Of a DNA stretch of 10,231 nucleotides, positions 1 through 6,263 are shown one piece after another; position 1 is the stretch's first letter, and every line of letters begins with the position of its first letter. The stretch comes from a bacterium (GTDB lineage: Bacteria; Verrucomicrobiota; Verrucomicrobiae; JAJYAR01). The position numbers were made by a program, and so were the translations under genes. The notes below the pieces were generated by a model, which was not told where the DNA came from, searched no databases, and saw only the letters and a list, made by a program, of their open reading frames with translations. Location of the stretch: positions 1 through 10,231 of the forward strand of contig JAJYAR010000059.1 in NCBI GenBank assembly GCA_021779435.1, in the 5' to 3' direction.

Positions 1-547
1 CCCAAAGCGCCAGCGGCAGCAGCGTCAGCGAACTGATGTGCGGCCCTTCGCCGTAGCGCACCAGCACGTGCAGCCGCCGGTTGCTCCATCGCCCTCCGCA
101 GTCATAGGCGATCTCGCGCGAAAGCAGCGCCGAAGGCGACACCAGGGAGTAAACCGTCGACGCCAGCAGCGCCGCCGCACGGAATTTCGCCAGGCGCGCC
201 ACCAGCAGATATAGAGTCACCGGTCCCAGCGCGTAAAGCGTCGCGCTTACCGCATGATGCGCCAGCGCCGGAGAAATCCGCAGCACGGTCGCCACCGCGG
301 CCACCAGAACATGCAACAGCGGCGGATACGAATTCTGCTGCGGAATTCCGCCGTACCATTCAGGGAACCAAAGCAGGTCCCCCCAGTGCTGCATGATAAT
401 CCGGCTGATCGAAATGTAAGCCGCCTCGATCGAGTCGACATACTTCGTGTACTCGATGGTGAACAGCTCGCGGCACAGCCAGGCGTTCAGAAGGAAAAGG
501 AAGGCCGGCGGGGCAAATCTCTCCGCTCGGTCTCTCAAGGTCGCCAA
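1..547 (-). CDS. Multi-pass membrane protein, GT-C/PTPS-related type (N-terminal part, cut by window edge)
   Basis: This frame is open from a TTG start at 547 to the window edge (182 codons seen) and has no in-frame ATG near its 5' end. A GGAGAG motif at 552-557 on the minus strand lies about 5 nt before the TTG and decides the start. Residues 12-24 form a first hydrophobic helix. A long presumably extracytoplasmic loop follows (about 30-75) with aromatic and glycine patches, 'WFPEWYGG' and 'NSYPPLLHVL'. Further hydrophobic helices lie near 76-91, 98-118 and 123-140. This plan of helix, acidic/aromatic loop with YPP, then many helices is seen in GT-C-fold glycosyltransferases and in the membrane family related to 6-pyruvoyl-tetrahydropterin synthase domains (PF10131). 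Asp38 in the first loop could be the catalytic acid of a GT-C enzyme; that is inference. The catalytic fold cannot be confirmed without the missing C-terminus. A role in transferring sugar from a lipid-linked donor to a surface polymer would fit. Confidence 0.72.
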   Translation of the reverse strand, partial: MATLRDRAERFAPPAFLFLLNAWLCRELFTIEYTKYVDSIEAAYISISRIIMQHWGDLLWFPEWYGGIPQQNSYPPLLHVLVAAVATVLRISPALAHHAVSATLYALGPVTLYLLVARLAKFRAAALLASTVYSLVSPSALLSREIAYDCGGRWSNRRLHVLVRYGEGPHISSLTLLPLALW

Positions 548-551
548 TCCA

Positions 552-576
552 CTCTCCGGGATTCTATCATCGCAAG
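552..576. promoter_or_regulatory. Head-to-head start region of the membrane-protein gene and mutY
   Basis: Only 29 bp (548-576) separate the two TTG start codons. On the plus strand TATCAT (565-570) matches the -10 consensus at five of six positions and ends 6 nt before the mutY TTG, so transcription from it would start at or next to the start codon. On the minus strand TAGAAT (566-561) also matches five of six, but its predicted start would fall inside the ribosome binding site at 552-557, so the minus gene more likely uses a promoter inside mutY. I see no good -35 box for either. All assignments are by eye. Confidence 0.3.
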
Positions 577-1593
577 TTGACTCCCTCCGCGATTTCGAAA
601 CTCCGCCGCGCGCTGCTCGCCTGGTATCGCCGGCGCCGCCGCGACCTGCCCTGGCGCTCCACCCGGGATCCCTACGCGATCTGGGTGAGCGAAGTCATGC
701 TCCAGCAAACCCGCGCCGCCGCCGTCATCCCATACTACGAGCGCTTCCTCGCCGGCTTCCCCACCGTCGAATCGCTCGCCGCCGCCGCCGAGCAGGACGT
801 GCTCGCCCAATGGTCCGGGCTCGGATACTACTCCCGCGCGCGCAACCTCCATCGCGCCGCCAAACAAATCGCCGAACGAAGTTCGTTCCCCGCAACGTAC
901 GATGAGATCCGCGCCCTTCCCGGCGTCGGCCCTTACACAGCCGCGGCCGTGGCGAGCATCGCCTTCGACCTTCCCAACGCGGTTCTCGACGGCAATGTTG
1001 TGCGCGTCCTCAGCCGGCTTTCCGCCGAACCCGGCCTCATCTCGCGTGCGGAAACCCGCGCCCGCCTCGACGCTCTCGCCGCCCGCCTGCTGCCTCGTTC
1101 CGCACCCGGCTCCTTTAACCAGGCTGTCATGGAACTCGGCGCCACCGTCTGCCTTCCCCGCCGCCCGCTCTGCGCACAGTGCCCTCTGGCGAGCCATTGC
1201 CAGGCCCATCAACGCGGGATCGAGTCGCAATTCCCTTTGCGTCCGGCGCCTCCGAAAATCGTCGAAACCGAACAGCGCCTCCTGATCGTCACAAGAAGCA
1301 CCAGAGTATTGTTGACCGGGAGACCGGCGAATAGCGTCCGGCTCGGTGGAATGTGGGAATTGCCTGAGAGTGGCCAGTTGCCGGACGCTGTGCTTGTGGA
1401 ACCCCTCGGGACTTTCCGGCACGCGATCGTCTCGACGTCGTATCGTTACGAGGTTTGGACGGCGAAACTTCCGCGCCTACCCCAGGGTTTCAAGTGGTGT
1501 GGAGCGGAGGAACTCGGCCGGCTTCCCTTGACAACCGCCGCGCGAAAGGCGCTTCGCCTCGCGGGTTTCGTGCCGGCGGTCTCGCATAAGTAG
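577..1593 (+). CDS. mutY: A/G-specific adenine DNA glycosylase MutY
   Basis: MutY removes adenine mispaired with 8-oxoguanine in base excision repair, preventing G:C to T:A transversions. The 338-residue protein has every N-terminal hallmark. 'SEVMLQQT' carries catalytic Glu39. The helix-hairpin-helix 'LPGVGPYTAAA' spans 114-124. 'LDGNVVRVL' carries catalytic Asp138. A 4Fe-4S loop has Cys192, Cys199, Cys202 and Cys208 in the exact C-x6-C-x2-C-x5-C spacing. Residues 230-335 form the NUDIX-like C-terminal domain that recognises 8-oxoG; 'GGMWELPE' is at 257-264. The start is a TTG; it gives an N-terminus of normal length before 'WYRRRRRDLPW', but no clear Shine-Dalgarno precedes it. One oddity: the Phe-Ser-His loop that reads 8-oxoG in characterised MutY proteins aligns here with Ile284-Val285-Ser286. 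The gene stands alone on its strand, 85 bp before the next gene. Confidence 0.97.
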   Translation: MTPSAISKLRRALLAWYRRRRRDLPWRSTRDPYAIWVSEVMLQQTRAAAVIPYYERFLAGFPTVESLAAAAEQDVLAQWSGLGYYSRARNLHRAAKQIAERSSFPATYDEIRALPGVGPYTAAAVASIAFDLPNAVLDGNVVRVLSRLSAEPGLISRAETRARLDALAARLLPRSAPGSFNQAVMELGATVCLPRRPLCAQCPLASHCQAHQRGIESQFPLRPAPPKIVETEQRLLIVTRSTRVLLTGRPANSVRLGGMWELPESGQLPDAVLVEPLGTFRHAIVSTSYRYEVWTAKLPRLPQGFKWCGAEELGRLPLTTAARKALRLAGFVPAVSHK

Positions 1594-1665
1594 CGGAGAA
1601 ATTACAGCTCATCGGCTGCGGTCTGAATCTCTCTTATAGGGGACGCAGGGGTGGGAAGGACTATC

Positions 1666-1671
1666 AGGGAG
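1666..1671 (+). promoter_or_regulatory. Ribosome binding site of the 1679 gene
   Basis: AGGGAG lies 7 nt before the GTG at 1679 and supports that start over the GTG at 1685. It is one of the better Shine-Dalgarno matches in the window. The rest of the 1594-1678 gap holds a possible -10 (TATAGG, 1635-1640) with no convincing -35, and no terminator for mutY. Confidence 0.55.
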
Positions 1672-1678
1672 TGTACGT

Positions 1679-3064
1679 GTGTTAGTGACTCGTCAAGCAA
1701 AGATTCGAATCGCGCAAACCGCTGTTCTCATTTCCGCCGTGCCCGTGCTCGTTTGGGCGTACAGCTACGGCCCGCCGCCCTTTTTTACGACGGCGCCAGG
1801 GGATGCTCCGGGGGTGGCCTGCACTTACTGCCATGGCGCGGAAGGACCGCTCAATAGCGGCGGCGGGAACGTGAAGATCAACTTCCCGAATGGCCAAACC
1901 TACACGCCGGGACAGACCCAGACGATGACGGTCGTCATCACCGATTCCCAGGCGCAGTTTTACGGCTTCGAGATGACGGCCAGGCTCGATAGCAATCCGT
2001 CGAGCACGCAGGCGGGGAACTTCATTCCCGTTCAACAGGCAGGTGGCGCGCAGCAGGTGATCTGCGCCCAGTACGACCTCGCTCCGGCGGGCGGCTGCCC
2101 CTCCTCGGAAGATAATGGCATCGAGTGGATCGAACACGCCAACCAGCCTTTCACGACAAACCAGATCCAGGTCCAGTGGACCCCGCCCACCACGAATCAG
2201 GGCAATGTCCACGTGTACGTCGCCGTCAATGCGGCGCCCATCAGTGGCGGATCGCCGCTCGGCCACATCTACGCCGTCGATTACGTCCTCACCCCGAACG
2301 GAAGTACTCCGCCGCCCTCCGGAGGCGGCACACCCCCCTCCGTCTCCGCCGTTGTCAACGGTGCGAACTTCGTCAATAGCATTCAGGCCGGCTCGTTCGT
2401 CTCTATCTTCGGCAAGCAACTGTCCACTCAAACCATGAGTTGGGACGGCTCCATCCAGAATGGGCAGTTCCCACTTACGCTCGGCGGCACCAGCGTCACC
2501 ATCGACGGCAACCCCGCGCCGGTTAACTTCGTCAGCCCCGGCCAGGTCAATGTCCTCGCCCCCGCGGACACAAACATCGGCCCGGTCACGGTGACGGTTA
2601 CTAACTCCGCGGGAACCAGTAATAGTTTCTCCGCCCTTCTCGTCAACGAAAGCCCGGCGTTCTTCACTTACTCACCCGACAACGGACGTTACATCGCCGC
2701 GCAGATCGGCCTGCCGGGTAACAAGACACTTACTCTTGCTCCAGTCGGCTTATTCGGGGCCAACGTGCCCTCGCAGCCAATCCAGGCCGGGCAGGTCGCC
2801 GTCTTCTACGGAACCGGCTTCGGACCTACGAACCCGGTCGAGGATCCGACCAAAGTCCTCTCCTCAGCTCTTGTGTGCGTGAACACGCCCACGGTCACCA
2901 TCGGCGGAATCAACGCCCCGGTTCAGTTCTGCGGCGTCACCGAAACCGGCCTCTATCAGATCAACGTTACCGTGCCTGCCGGCCTGCCGGGCGGCGACCA
3001 ACCCGTCGTCGCCACAACCAACAACGTCCAAACCAGCCAGACCGTCTACATCCCGGTCCAGTAA
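1679..3064 (+). CDS. Exported protein: CxxCH 'choice-of-anchor'/Reeler-like domain plus TIGR03437 C-terminal domain
   Basis: The 461-residue protein begins with a short basic segment and a hydrophobic stretch (11-28) that reads as a signal peptide or N-terminal anchor. 'CTYCHG' follows at 48-53, a CxxCH sequence as in c-type haem sites. Then comes a glycine-rich stretch and a beta-rich domain (about 60-205) with 'YTPGQTQTMTVVITD' and 'FYGFEMTARLD'. This combination resembles bacterial Reeler-like or choice-of-anchor V domains, which often carry one CxxCH near the N-terminus. A Pro/Gly/Ser linker (207-221) leads to the TIGR03437 domain (about 222-460). That domain has two beta-sandwich-like segments, and its second half contains 'VAVFYGTGFGPTNP' and 'LYQINVTVPAGLPGG'. 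Cys130/Cys140 and Cys400/Cys418 could form disulphides outside the cytoplasm. No enzyme active site is seen. A cell-surface or secreted binding or structural role is inferred. TIGR03437 is a strong taxonomic marker for Solibacter-like acidobacteria. Confidence 0.88.
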   Translation: MLVTRQAKIRIAQTAVLISAVPVLVWAYSYGPPPFFTTAPGDAPGVACTYCHGAEGPLNSGGGNVKINFPNGQTYTPGQTQTMTVVITDSQAQFYGFEMTARLDSNPSSTQAGNFIPVQQAGGAQQVICAQYDLAPAGGCPSSEDNGIEWIEHANQPFTTNQIQVQWTPPTTNQGNVHVYVAVNAAPISGGSPLGHIYAVDYVLTPNGSTPPPSGGGTPPSVSAVVNGANFVNSIQAGSFVSIFGKQLSTQTMSWDGSIQNGQFPLTLGGTSVTIDGNPAPVNFVSPGQVNVLAPADTNIGPVTVTVTNSAGTSNSFSALLVNESPAFFTYSPDNGRYIAAQIGLPGNKTLTLAPVGLFGANVPSQPIQAGQVAVFYGTGFGPTNPVEDPTKVLSSALVCVNTPTVTIGGINAPVQFCGVTETGLYQINVTVPAGLPGGDQPVVATTNNVQTSQTVYIPVQ

Positions 3065-3082
3065 CATCCCGCGAGCCGTCCT

Positions 3083-3098
3083 GCTACGCTTGAGTAGC
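3083..3098 (+). promoter_or_regulatory. Inverted repeat just before the ykgJ-like start codon
   Basis: GCTAC (3083-3087) and GTAGC (3094-3098) are perfect inverted repeats around a 6-nt loop, ending one base before the ATG at 3100. In mRNA this hairpin would cover the only weak Shine-Dalgarno-like triplet (GAG, 3092-3094). The same stretch could instead hold a poor extended -10 (TG-C-TACGCT, 3082-3090). A five-pair stem can occur by chance. Confidence 0.25.
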
Positions 3099-3099
3099 C

Positions 3100-3501
3100 A
3101 TGGACGGCCTGCGCTTTCACTGCCTGCCCGGTTGTACCCGCTGCTGCACGCAGAAAGGCTTCGTCTATCTCACCGAAGACGATATCCAGCGCGCCGCGGC
3201 ATTCCTTGACCTCGACCCCGCCGAATTCGAGCGCCGGTTCGTCTACCGCACACGCCGCCTCCGTCGTCTCCGCATCAAACGAAGGTGCCCGTTTCTCATG
3301 GGCGACGGTTGCTTCATCCATCCCGCCAAGCCGACCCAGTGCCGCCTTTTCCCCTTTTGGCCCGAGTTAGTCGAAGATCGCAAGAATTGGCGCCGCGTCT
3401 CGCGTTACTGCCCCGGTATCGGCACCGGCCACCTGGTCCAGATCGGCACGGCCATCGAGCGCGCTTCGGAAATGAAAACCGCTTACCCCGAGCTCTACTG
3501 A
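3100..3501 (+). CDS. YkgJ-family cysteine-cluster protein
   Basis: The 133-residue soluble protein has the N-terminal cysteine cluster C8-x3-C12-x2-C15-C16 typical of the YkgJ/CxxCxxCC family (PF03692). Further cysteines at 63, 71, 81 and 104 sit in family-like contexts: 'CPFLMGDGC', 'KPTQCRLFPFWP' and 'RYCPGIG'. Eight cysteines in a small cytoplasmic protein without a signal peptide point to bound zinc or an iron-sulphur cluster; which one is not known from the sequence. The region 50-62 is very basic. The biochemical role of the family is poorly defined. The gene follows the TIGR03437 gene after 35 bp on the same strand and could be co-transcribed with it, but its content gives no functional link. 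The ATG at 3100 has only a weak ribosome binding site. Confidence 0.88.
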   Translation: MDGLRFHCLPGCTRCCTQKGFVYLTEDDIQRAAAFLDLDPAEFERRFVYRTRRLRRLRIKRRCPFLMGDGCFIHPAKPTQCRLFPFWPELVEDRKNWRRVSRYCPGIGTGHLVQIGTAIERASEMKTAYPELY

Positions 3502-3507
3502 GCCCAC

Positions 3508-3522
3508 AGCGCGGGGCGCGCT
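3508..3522. other. Short GC-rich hairpin after the ykgJ-like gene
   Basis: AGCGC (3508-3512) and GCGCT (3518-3522) pair around a 5-nt loop, starting 6 nt after the stop codon. No T-tract follows, so it is at best a pause or mRNA 3'-end structure rather than a standard intrinsic terminator. The rest of the gap to 3609 shows only the -10-like box at 3595-3600. Confidence 0.25.
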
Positions 3523-3568
3523 CAATTCGGTCAACCAACGCCCACCCTCCGCTGCGTTGTGCGCGGGG

Positions 3569-3600
3569 TTGGCGGAAGACGACAGCGCCCATGCGATAAT
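3569..3600 (+). promoter_or_regulatory. Possible promoter of the cupin gene
   Basis: GATAAT (3595-3600) matches the -10 consensus at five of six positions and ends 9 nt before the ATG at 3610. TTGGCG (3569-3574) could be the -35, although the 20-bp spacing is long. Transcription starting about 7 nt after the -10 would leave a leader of only 2-3 nt, and no Shine-Dalgarno is present, so the message may be leaderless. Confidence 0.4.
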
Positions 3601-3609
3601 TGCGCCTAT

Positions 3610-4017
3610 ATGGCAACCCGTCGCGACGTGTTTTTACTTCCGGCTCTGCTTACGCCGGCCTTCGCCGCTTCCGGCCTTTCCGAATCCACCGTCCGCGCCT
3701 CGGCGGCAAAAGTCACTAAGGCCGACTTCGGTGAGACCAGCGTGTACTTCGATGGCCCGACCGGCCAATTGCAATCGCTCTACGCCGGCAGCGTTCTGCT
3801 TCATCCCGGCCAGCAACCGCATCCGCCGCACCAGCATCCCGAAGAAGAAATCGTCGTCATCGCTGAAGGCAACGGCAGCATCTTTCTCGATGGCAAGTGG
3901 AGCCCGGCGCCTCTGGGCACCATGATGTACTGCGGCGCCAACAAGCTTCATGGCATCCGCAACACCGGCAAGACGCCGCTCCTGTTCTACTTCTCGAAGT
4001 GGAAAGCGGGCGCCTGA
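3610..4017 (+). CDS. Exported small cupin-domain protein with Tat-like signal
   Basis: The 135-residue protein starts 'MATRRDVFLLP', a twin-arginine pair followed by a hydrophobic stretch and a likely cleavage site after 'PAFA' (16-19), so export by Tat is plausible. The single cupin barrel covers about 40-132. Motif 1 contains 'HPPHQHPEEE' with metal ligands His74, His76 and Glu80. Motif 2 is 'GTMMYCGANKLHGIRN' with His114. All four usual metal ligands are present. The length and layout fit small quercetin-dioxygenase-like cupins, but substrate and reaction (dioxygenase, isomerase or binding protein) cannot be told. Metal loading before Tat export would fit a metalloenzyme. I chose the ATG at 3610 because residues upstream in the frame look like intergenic sequence, the -10-like box at 3595-3600 falls there, and the Tat signal starts immediately. 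The gene stands between two unrelated genes. Confidence 0.87.
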   Translation: MATRRDVFLLPALLTPAFAASGLSESTVRASAAKVTKADFGETSVYFDGPTGQLQSLYAGSVLLHPGQQPHPPHQHPEEEIVVIAEGNGSIFLDGKWSPAPLGTMMYCGANKLHGIRNTGKTPLLFYFSKWKAGA

Positions 4018-4063
4018 CCGGCCTCGCGTTTTGAAGCCACCGGAGCCCCGCCCCGGCGCAATT

Positions 4064-4094
4064 TTGGCGTCTGGAAAAACGCTTCGGCTATACT
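4064..4094 (+). promoter_or_regulatory. Possible promoter of the TauE/SafE-DUF1634 unit
   Basis: TATACT (4089-4094) matches the -10 consensus at five of six positions and lies 28 nt before the ATG at 4123. TTGGCG (4064-4069) could be a -35 at a slightly long 19-bp spacing. The resulting leader of about 22 nt contains GGAG (4107-4110) as a somewhat distant ribosome binding site. No terminator for the preceding cupin gene is evident in 4018-4063. Confidence 0.42.
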
Positions 4095-4122
4095 ACAAAT
4101 TCCTGCGGAGCGGATCGATTCA

Positions 4123-4962
4123 ATGACGGCATGGGTATTCACGCTGGTAGTGTGGGCCACGGCGACGGTCGCCGGTTTTCTCGGCGCGCTCACCGGTCTC
4201 GGCGGCGGAGTTGTCGTCGTGCCGGTGCTCGCGCTCGCGCTCGGTGTTGATATCAAATACGCTATTGGAGCCTCACTTGTCTCTGTCATCGCCACTTCTT
4301 CCGGCGCGGCGGCGGCATATGTTAAGGAGGGTTATTCCAATATCCGCATCGGCATGCTGCTCGAAATCGCAACCACCGTCGGAGCAATCTTAGGCGCTTT
4401 CCTCGCCGCCCACGTCGCCACCCACATCATTGCCGTCATTTTCGGACTCGTCCTCATCCATTCCGCCCTTCAGACCGTCGTCAACGCCGGCCCGGATTCC
4501 GGACCGCCCATCGAATCGGATCCTCTCGCCAAGAGTCTCCGCCTCGCCAGTGATTATCCGCTTCACGGAGGGCGTCAGAAGTATGGCGTGCAAAACGTAC
4601 CAGCCGGCTTCGGCCTCATGTTCGGTGCCGGTGCCCTCTCGGGCCTACTGGGCATCGGCTCCGGCGCCCTCAAGGTCATCGCCATGGACCGCGCGATGAA
4701 GATCCCCTTCCGCGTCTCCACCACGACTAGCAACTTCATGATCGGCGTCACCGCGGCGGCCAGCGCCGGCGTCTACTTGAGCCGTGGCTACATCGACCCC
4801 CGTGTCGCCATGCCCGTCATGCTCGGCGTCCTGGGCGGCGCTTTCTTAGGCACCAAGGTGCTGATGCGCGTTCGCGTTAGAACGCTTCGCGTCGTATTCG
4901 CCGTCGTAATCTTCGCTCTCGCCGTCGAAATGATCGTCAGCGGCGTCAGGGGAAGGATCTGA
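4123..4962 (+). CDS. TauE/SafE-family (sulphite exporter-like) membrane permease
   Basis: The 279-residue integral membrane protein shows the internal duplication of the TauE/SafE family (PF01925). The first half opens with 'GFLGALTGLGGGVVVVP' (18-34) and the second with 'GALSGLLGIGSGALKV' (170-185). Each carries the glycine-rich motif that ends the first helix of each repeat. 'GASLVSVIATSSGAAAAYV' (49-67) and 'STTTSNFMIGVTAAAS' (199-214) are the paired second helices. A hydrophilic stretch at 121-158 separates the halves and is probably cytoplasmic. Family members move sulphite, organosulphonates, sulpholactate or other small anions across the inner membrane. No sulphur-metabolism gene is nearby, so the substrate is unknown. 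The next gene begins 5 nt after the stop, so the pair is one transcription unit. Confidence 0.93.
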   Translation: MTAWVFTLVVWATATVAGFLGALTGLGGGVVVVPVLALALGVDIKYAIGASLVSVIATSSGAAAAYVKEGYSNIRIGMLLEIATTVGAILGAFLAAHVATHIIAVIFGLVLIHSALQTVVNAGPDSGPPIESDPLAKSLRLASDYPLHGGRQKYGVQNVPAGFGLMFGAGALSGLLGIGSGALKVIAMDRAMKIPFRVSTTTSNFMIGVTAAASAGVYLSRGYIDPRVAMPVMLGVLGGAFLGTKVLMRVRVRTLRVVFAVVIFALAVEMIVSGVRGRI

Positions 4963-4967
4963 GCCCT

Positions 4968-5333
4968 ATGGACGATACCCGCCTCGAAAATATCATCGGC
5001 AATCTGCTTCGTGCCGGCGTCCTGCTCGCGGCGTCGATCGTCGTCTTCGGCGGTATCGTCTATCTCGTCGGCCACCACTCCGACGCCACACAGTATCAGA
5101 CGTTTCGAATTGAAGGCCCCGATGTCCGCACCATCCCCGGCATCCTCCACTCGGCCGCTCAGTTCCGCGGCGAAGGGCTGATCCAACTCGGCTTACTCCT
5201 GTTAATCGCTACGCCCATCGCCCGCGTCGCTCTCGCCGCCGCCGGTTTCTATCTGGAACGCGACCACTTATACGTCGTAGTAAGTCTCATTGTTCTCGCC
5301 GTTCTGCTCTACAGCCTTGTGCAGAGCGGCTAA
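4968..5333 (+). CDS. DUF1634 small membrane protein, partner of the TauE/SafE permease
   Basis: The 121-residue protein has three predicted membrane helices (about 13-34, 70-92 and 101-119). It has the family signature 'GLLLLIATPIARVA' (75-88) followed by 'ERDHLYVVVSLIVLAVLL' (97-114). This matches DUF1634 (PF07843), whose genes commonly sit directly after TauE/SafE permease genes. It is probably an accessory subunit of that transporter, inferred from this pairing; no direct function is known. AAGGA at 4953-4957, inside the permease gene, lies 10 nt before the ATG. The TAA stop (5331-5333) overlaps the stop codon of the convergent gene in the four bases 5330-5333, which leaves no room for a separate terminator. 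Confidence 0.92.
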   Translation: MDDTRLENIIGNLLRAGVLLAASIVVFGGIVYLVGHHSDATQYQTFRIEGPDVRTIPGILHSAAQFRGEGLIQLGLLLLIATPIARVALAAAGFYLERDHLYVVVSLIVLAVLLYSLVQSG

Positions 5334-6262
5334 GTACCCCGCGCCGCCCATACCAACCCGGCCGCCCCAAGGTCTTCGCACGCCAGCCCCAGCGACTTGA
5401 ACACCGTGGTGCGGTTTTCGCCGCTGCGTCCCGGTCTGATTCCCGCAACCACCTCACCTAACTCCGCCCGGATATGGTCCTCTCCGAACCACCCCTCGCG
5501 CATCGCTAGAATCACGTCCCCGCTTTCCCGCAGCGCCGACTCTCGCGAGTCCACGTATAACTCCGCCGAGGCCACTAACTCCGGGTCTAACTCGCGCTCA
5601 TTCGGCCGGCAAGCCCCGACGGCCATCACGTGCGCGCCTTCTTTCACCCAGCCCGCCCGCAATACCGCCTCCCGGGCCTGTGTCGCCACCACAATCGCGT
5701 CCGCGCCGCGCACCGCTTCCTCCGCGCTCTCGCACGCCCGGACGCCCCGGTGCTCTCGCGCGAACCACTCCCGGCTCTCCTTGCGCGGGCTCCAGCAGCG
5801 AATCTCGTCGAAGTTCCGCCCGCGCCGCAGCATCTCCAGATGGCTCCGCGCCTGCACGCCGCTTCCCACCAGCGCCAGCACCTTCACCGCCTCCGGACCA
5901 AGCCACTTCAGCGATACCGCCGAAACCGCCGCCGTCCGCATCTCCGTGATGTATCGCCCATCCATCGCCGCCAGCGGCTGACCCGTCCCAGCGTCGAACA
6001 ACACAATCACGGCCTGGTGCGACGGCAGTCCGCGCGATGCGTTTCCCGGATAGACCGAAACCAGCTTCGCCCCCATCTGGCCGGCGTCGCGGTTGAGCGC
6101 CGGCATCGCGGCCAATAGCCCTTCCGCGGCTTCGATCACCGGCCGCAGCGGCTGCGTCACTCGGCCGCTCGAATACGAGGCGAGCGCACGCTCCATCGCC
6201 GCCTCGAGTTCCTCGAGCCGCAGCAGACGCCGCACTTCAGCTTCGTTAATCCAGCAACTCAC
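5330..6262 (-). CDS. Ornithine cyclodeaminase / mu-crystallin family enzyme
   Basis: The 310-residue protein is full length for the family (PF02423). The N-terminal catalytic half contains 'MGAKLVSVYPGN' (63-74, Lys66) and 'DGRYITEMRTAA' (101-112, Arg109), which usually contact the substrate carboxylate. The Rossmann NAD(P) site is 'ALVGSGVQARSHLEML' (130-145). 'ERELDPELV' (222-230) supplies Asp226, which aligns with the catalytic aspartate of ornithine cyclodeaminase. Family reactions include ornithine cyclisation to proline, ketimine or pyrroline-2-carboxylate reduction and alanine dehydrogenation, so the substrate is not settled. No arginine or ornithine pathway gene is nearby. It starts with GTG, one base after the stop of the DUF169 gene (TGA-C-GTG), with no separate ribosome binding site, so translation is probably coupled to that gene. 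Confidence 0.92.
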   Translation of the reverse strand: MSCWINEAEVRRLLRLEELEAAMERALASYSSGRVTQPLRPVIEAAEGLLAAMPALNRDAGQMGAKLVSVYPGNASRGLPSHQAVIVLFDAGTGQPLAAMDGRYITEMRTAAVSAVSLKWLGPEAVKVLALVGSGVQARSHLEMLRRGRNFDEIRCWSPRKESREWFAREHRGVRACESAEEAVRGADAIVVATQAREAVLRAGWVKEGAHVMAVGACRPNERELDPELVASAELYVDSRESALRESGDVILAMREGWFGEDHIRAELGEVVAGIRPGRSGENRTTVFKSLGLACEDLGAAGLVWAARGT

Positions 6263-6263
6263 G

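Noticed and set aside
535..1422. 295-codon open frame on the minus strand across mutY
   Set aside because: It is antisense to an unmistakable mutY. Its protein is Arg/Gly-rich with no recognisable motif, and it also crosses the membrane-protein start region. It is a typical shadow frame in GC-rich DNA.
1682..2431. 249-codon open frame on the minus strand across the TIGR03437 gene
   Set aside because: Composition is shadow-like (Arg/Asp/Val repeats) and it lies wholly inside a well-supported gene on the plus strand.
3559..3609. 17-residue N-terminal extension of the cupin protein
   Set aside because: The upstream residues are Arg/Gly-rich intergenic translation, a -10-like box lies within, and the Tat-like signal starts at the ATG at 3610.
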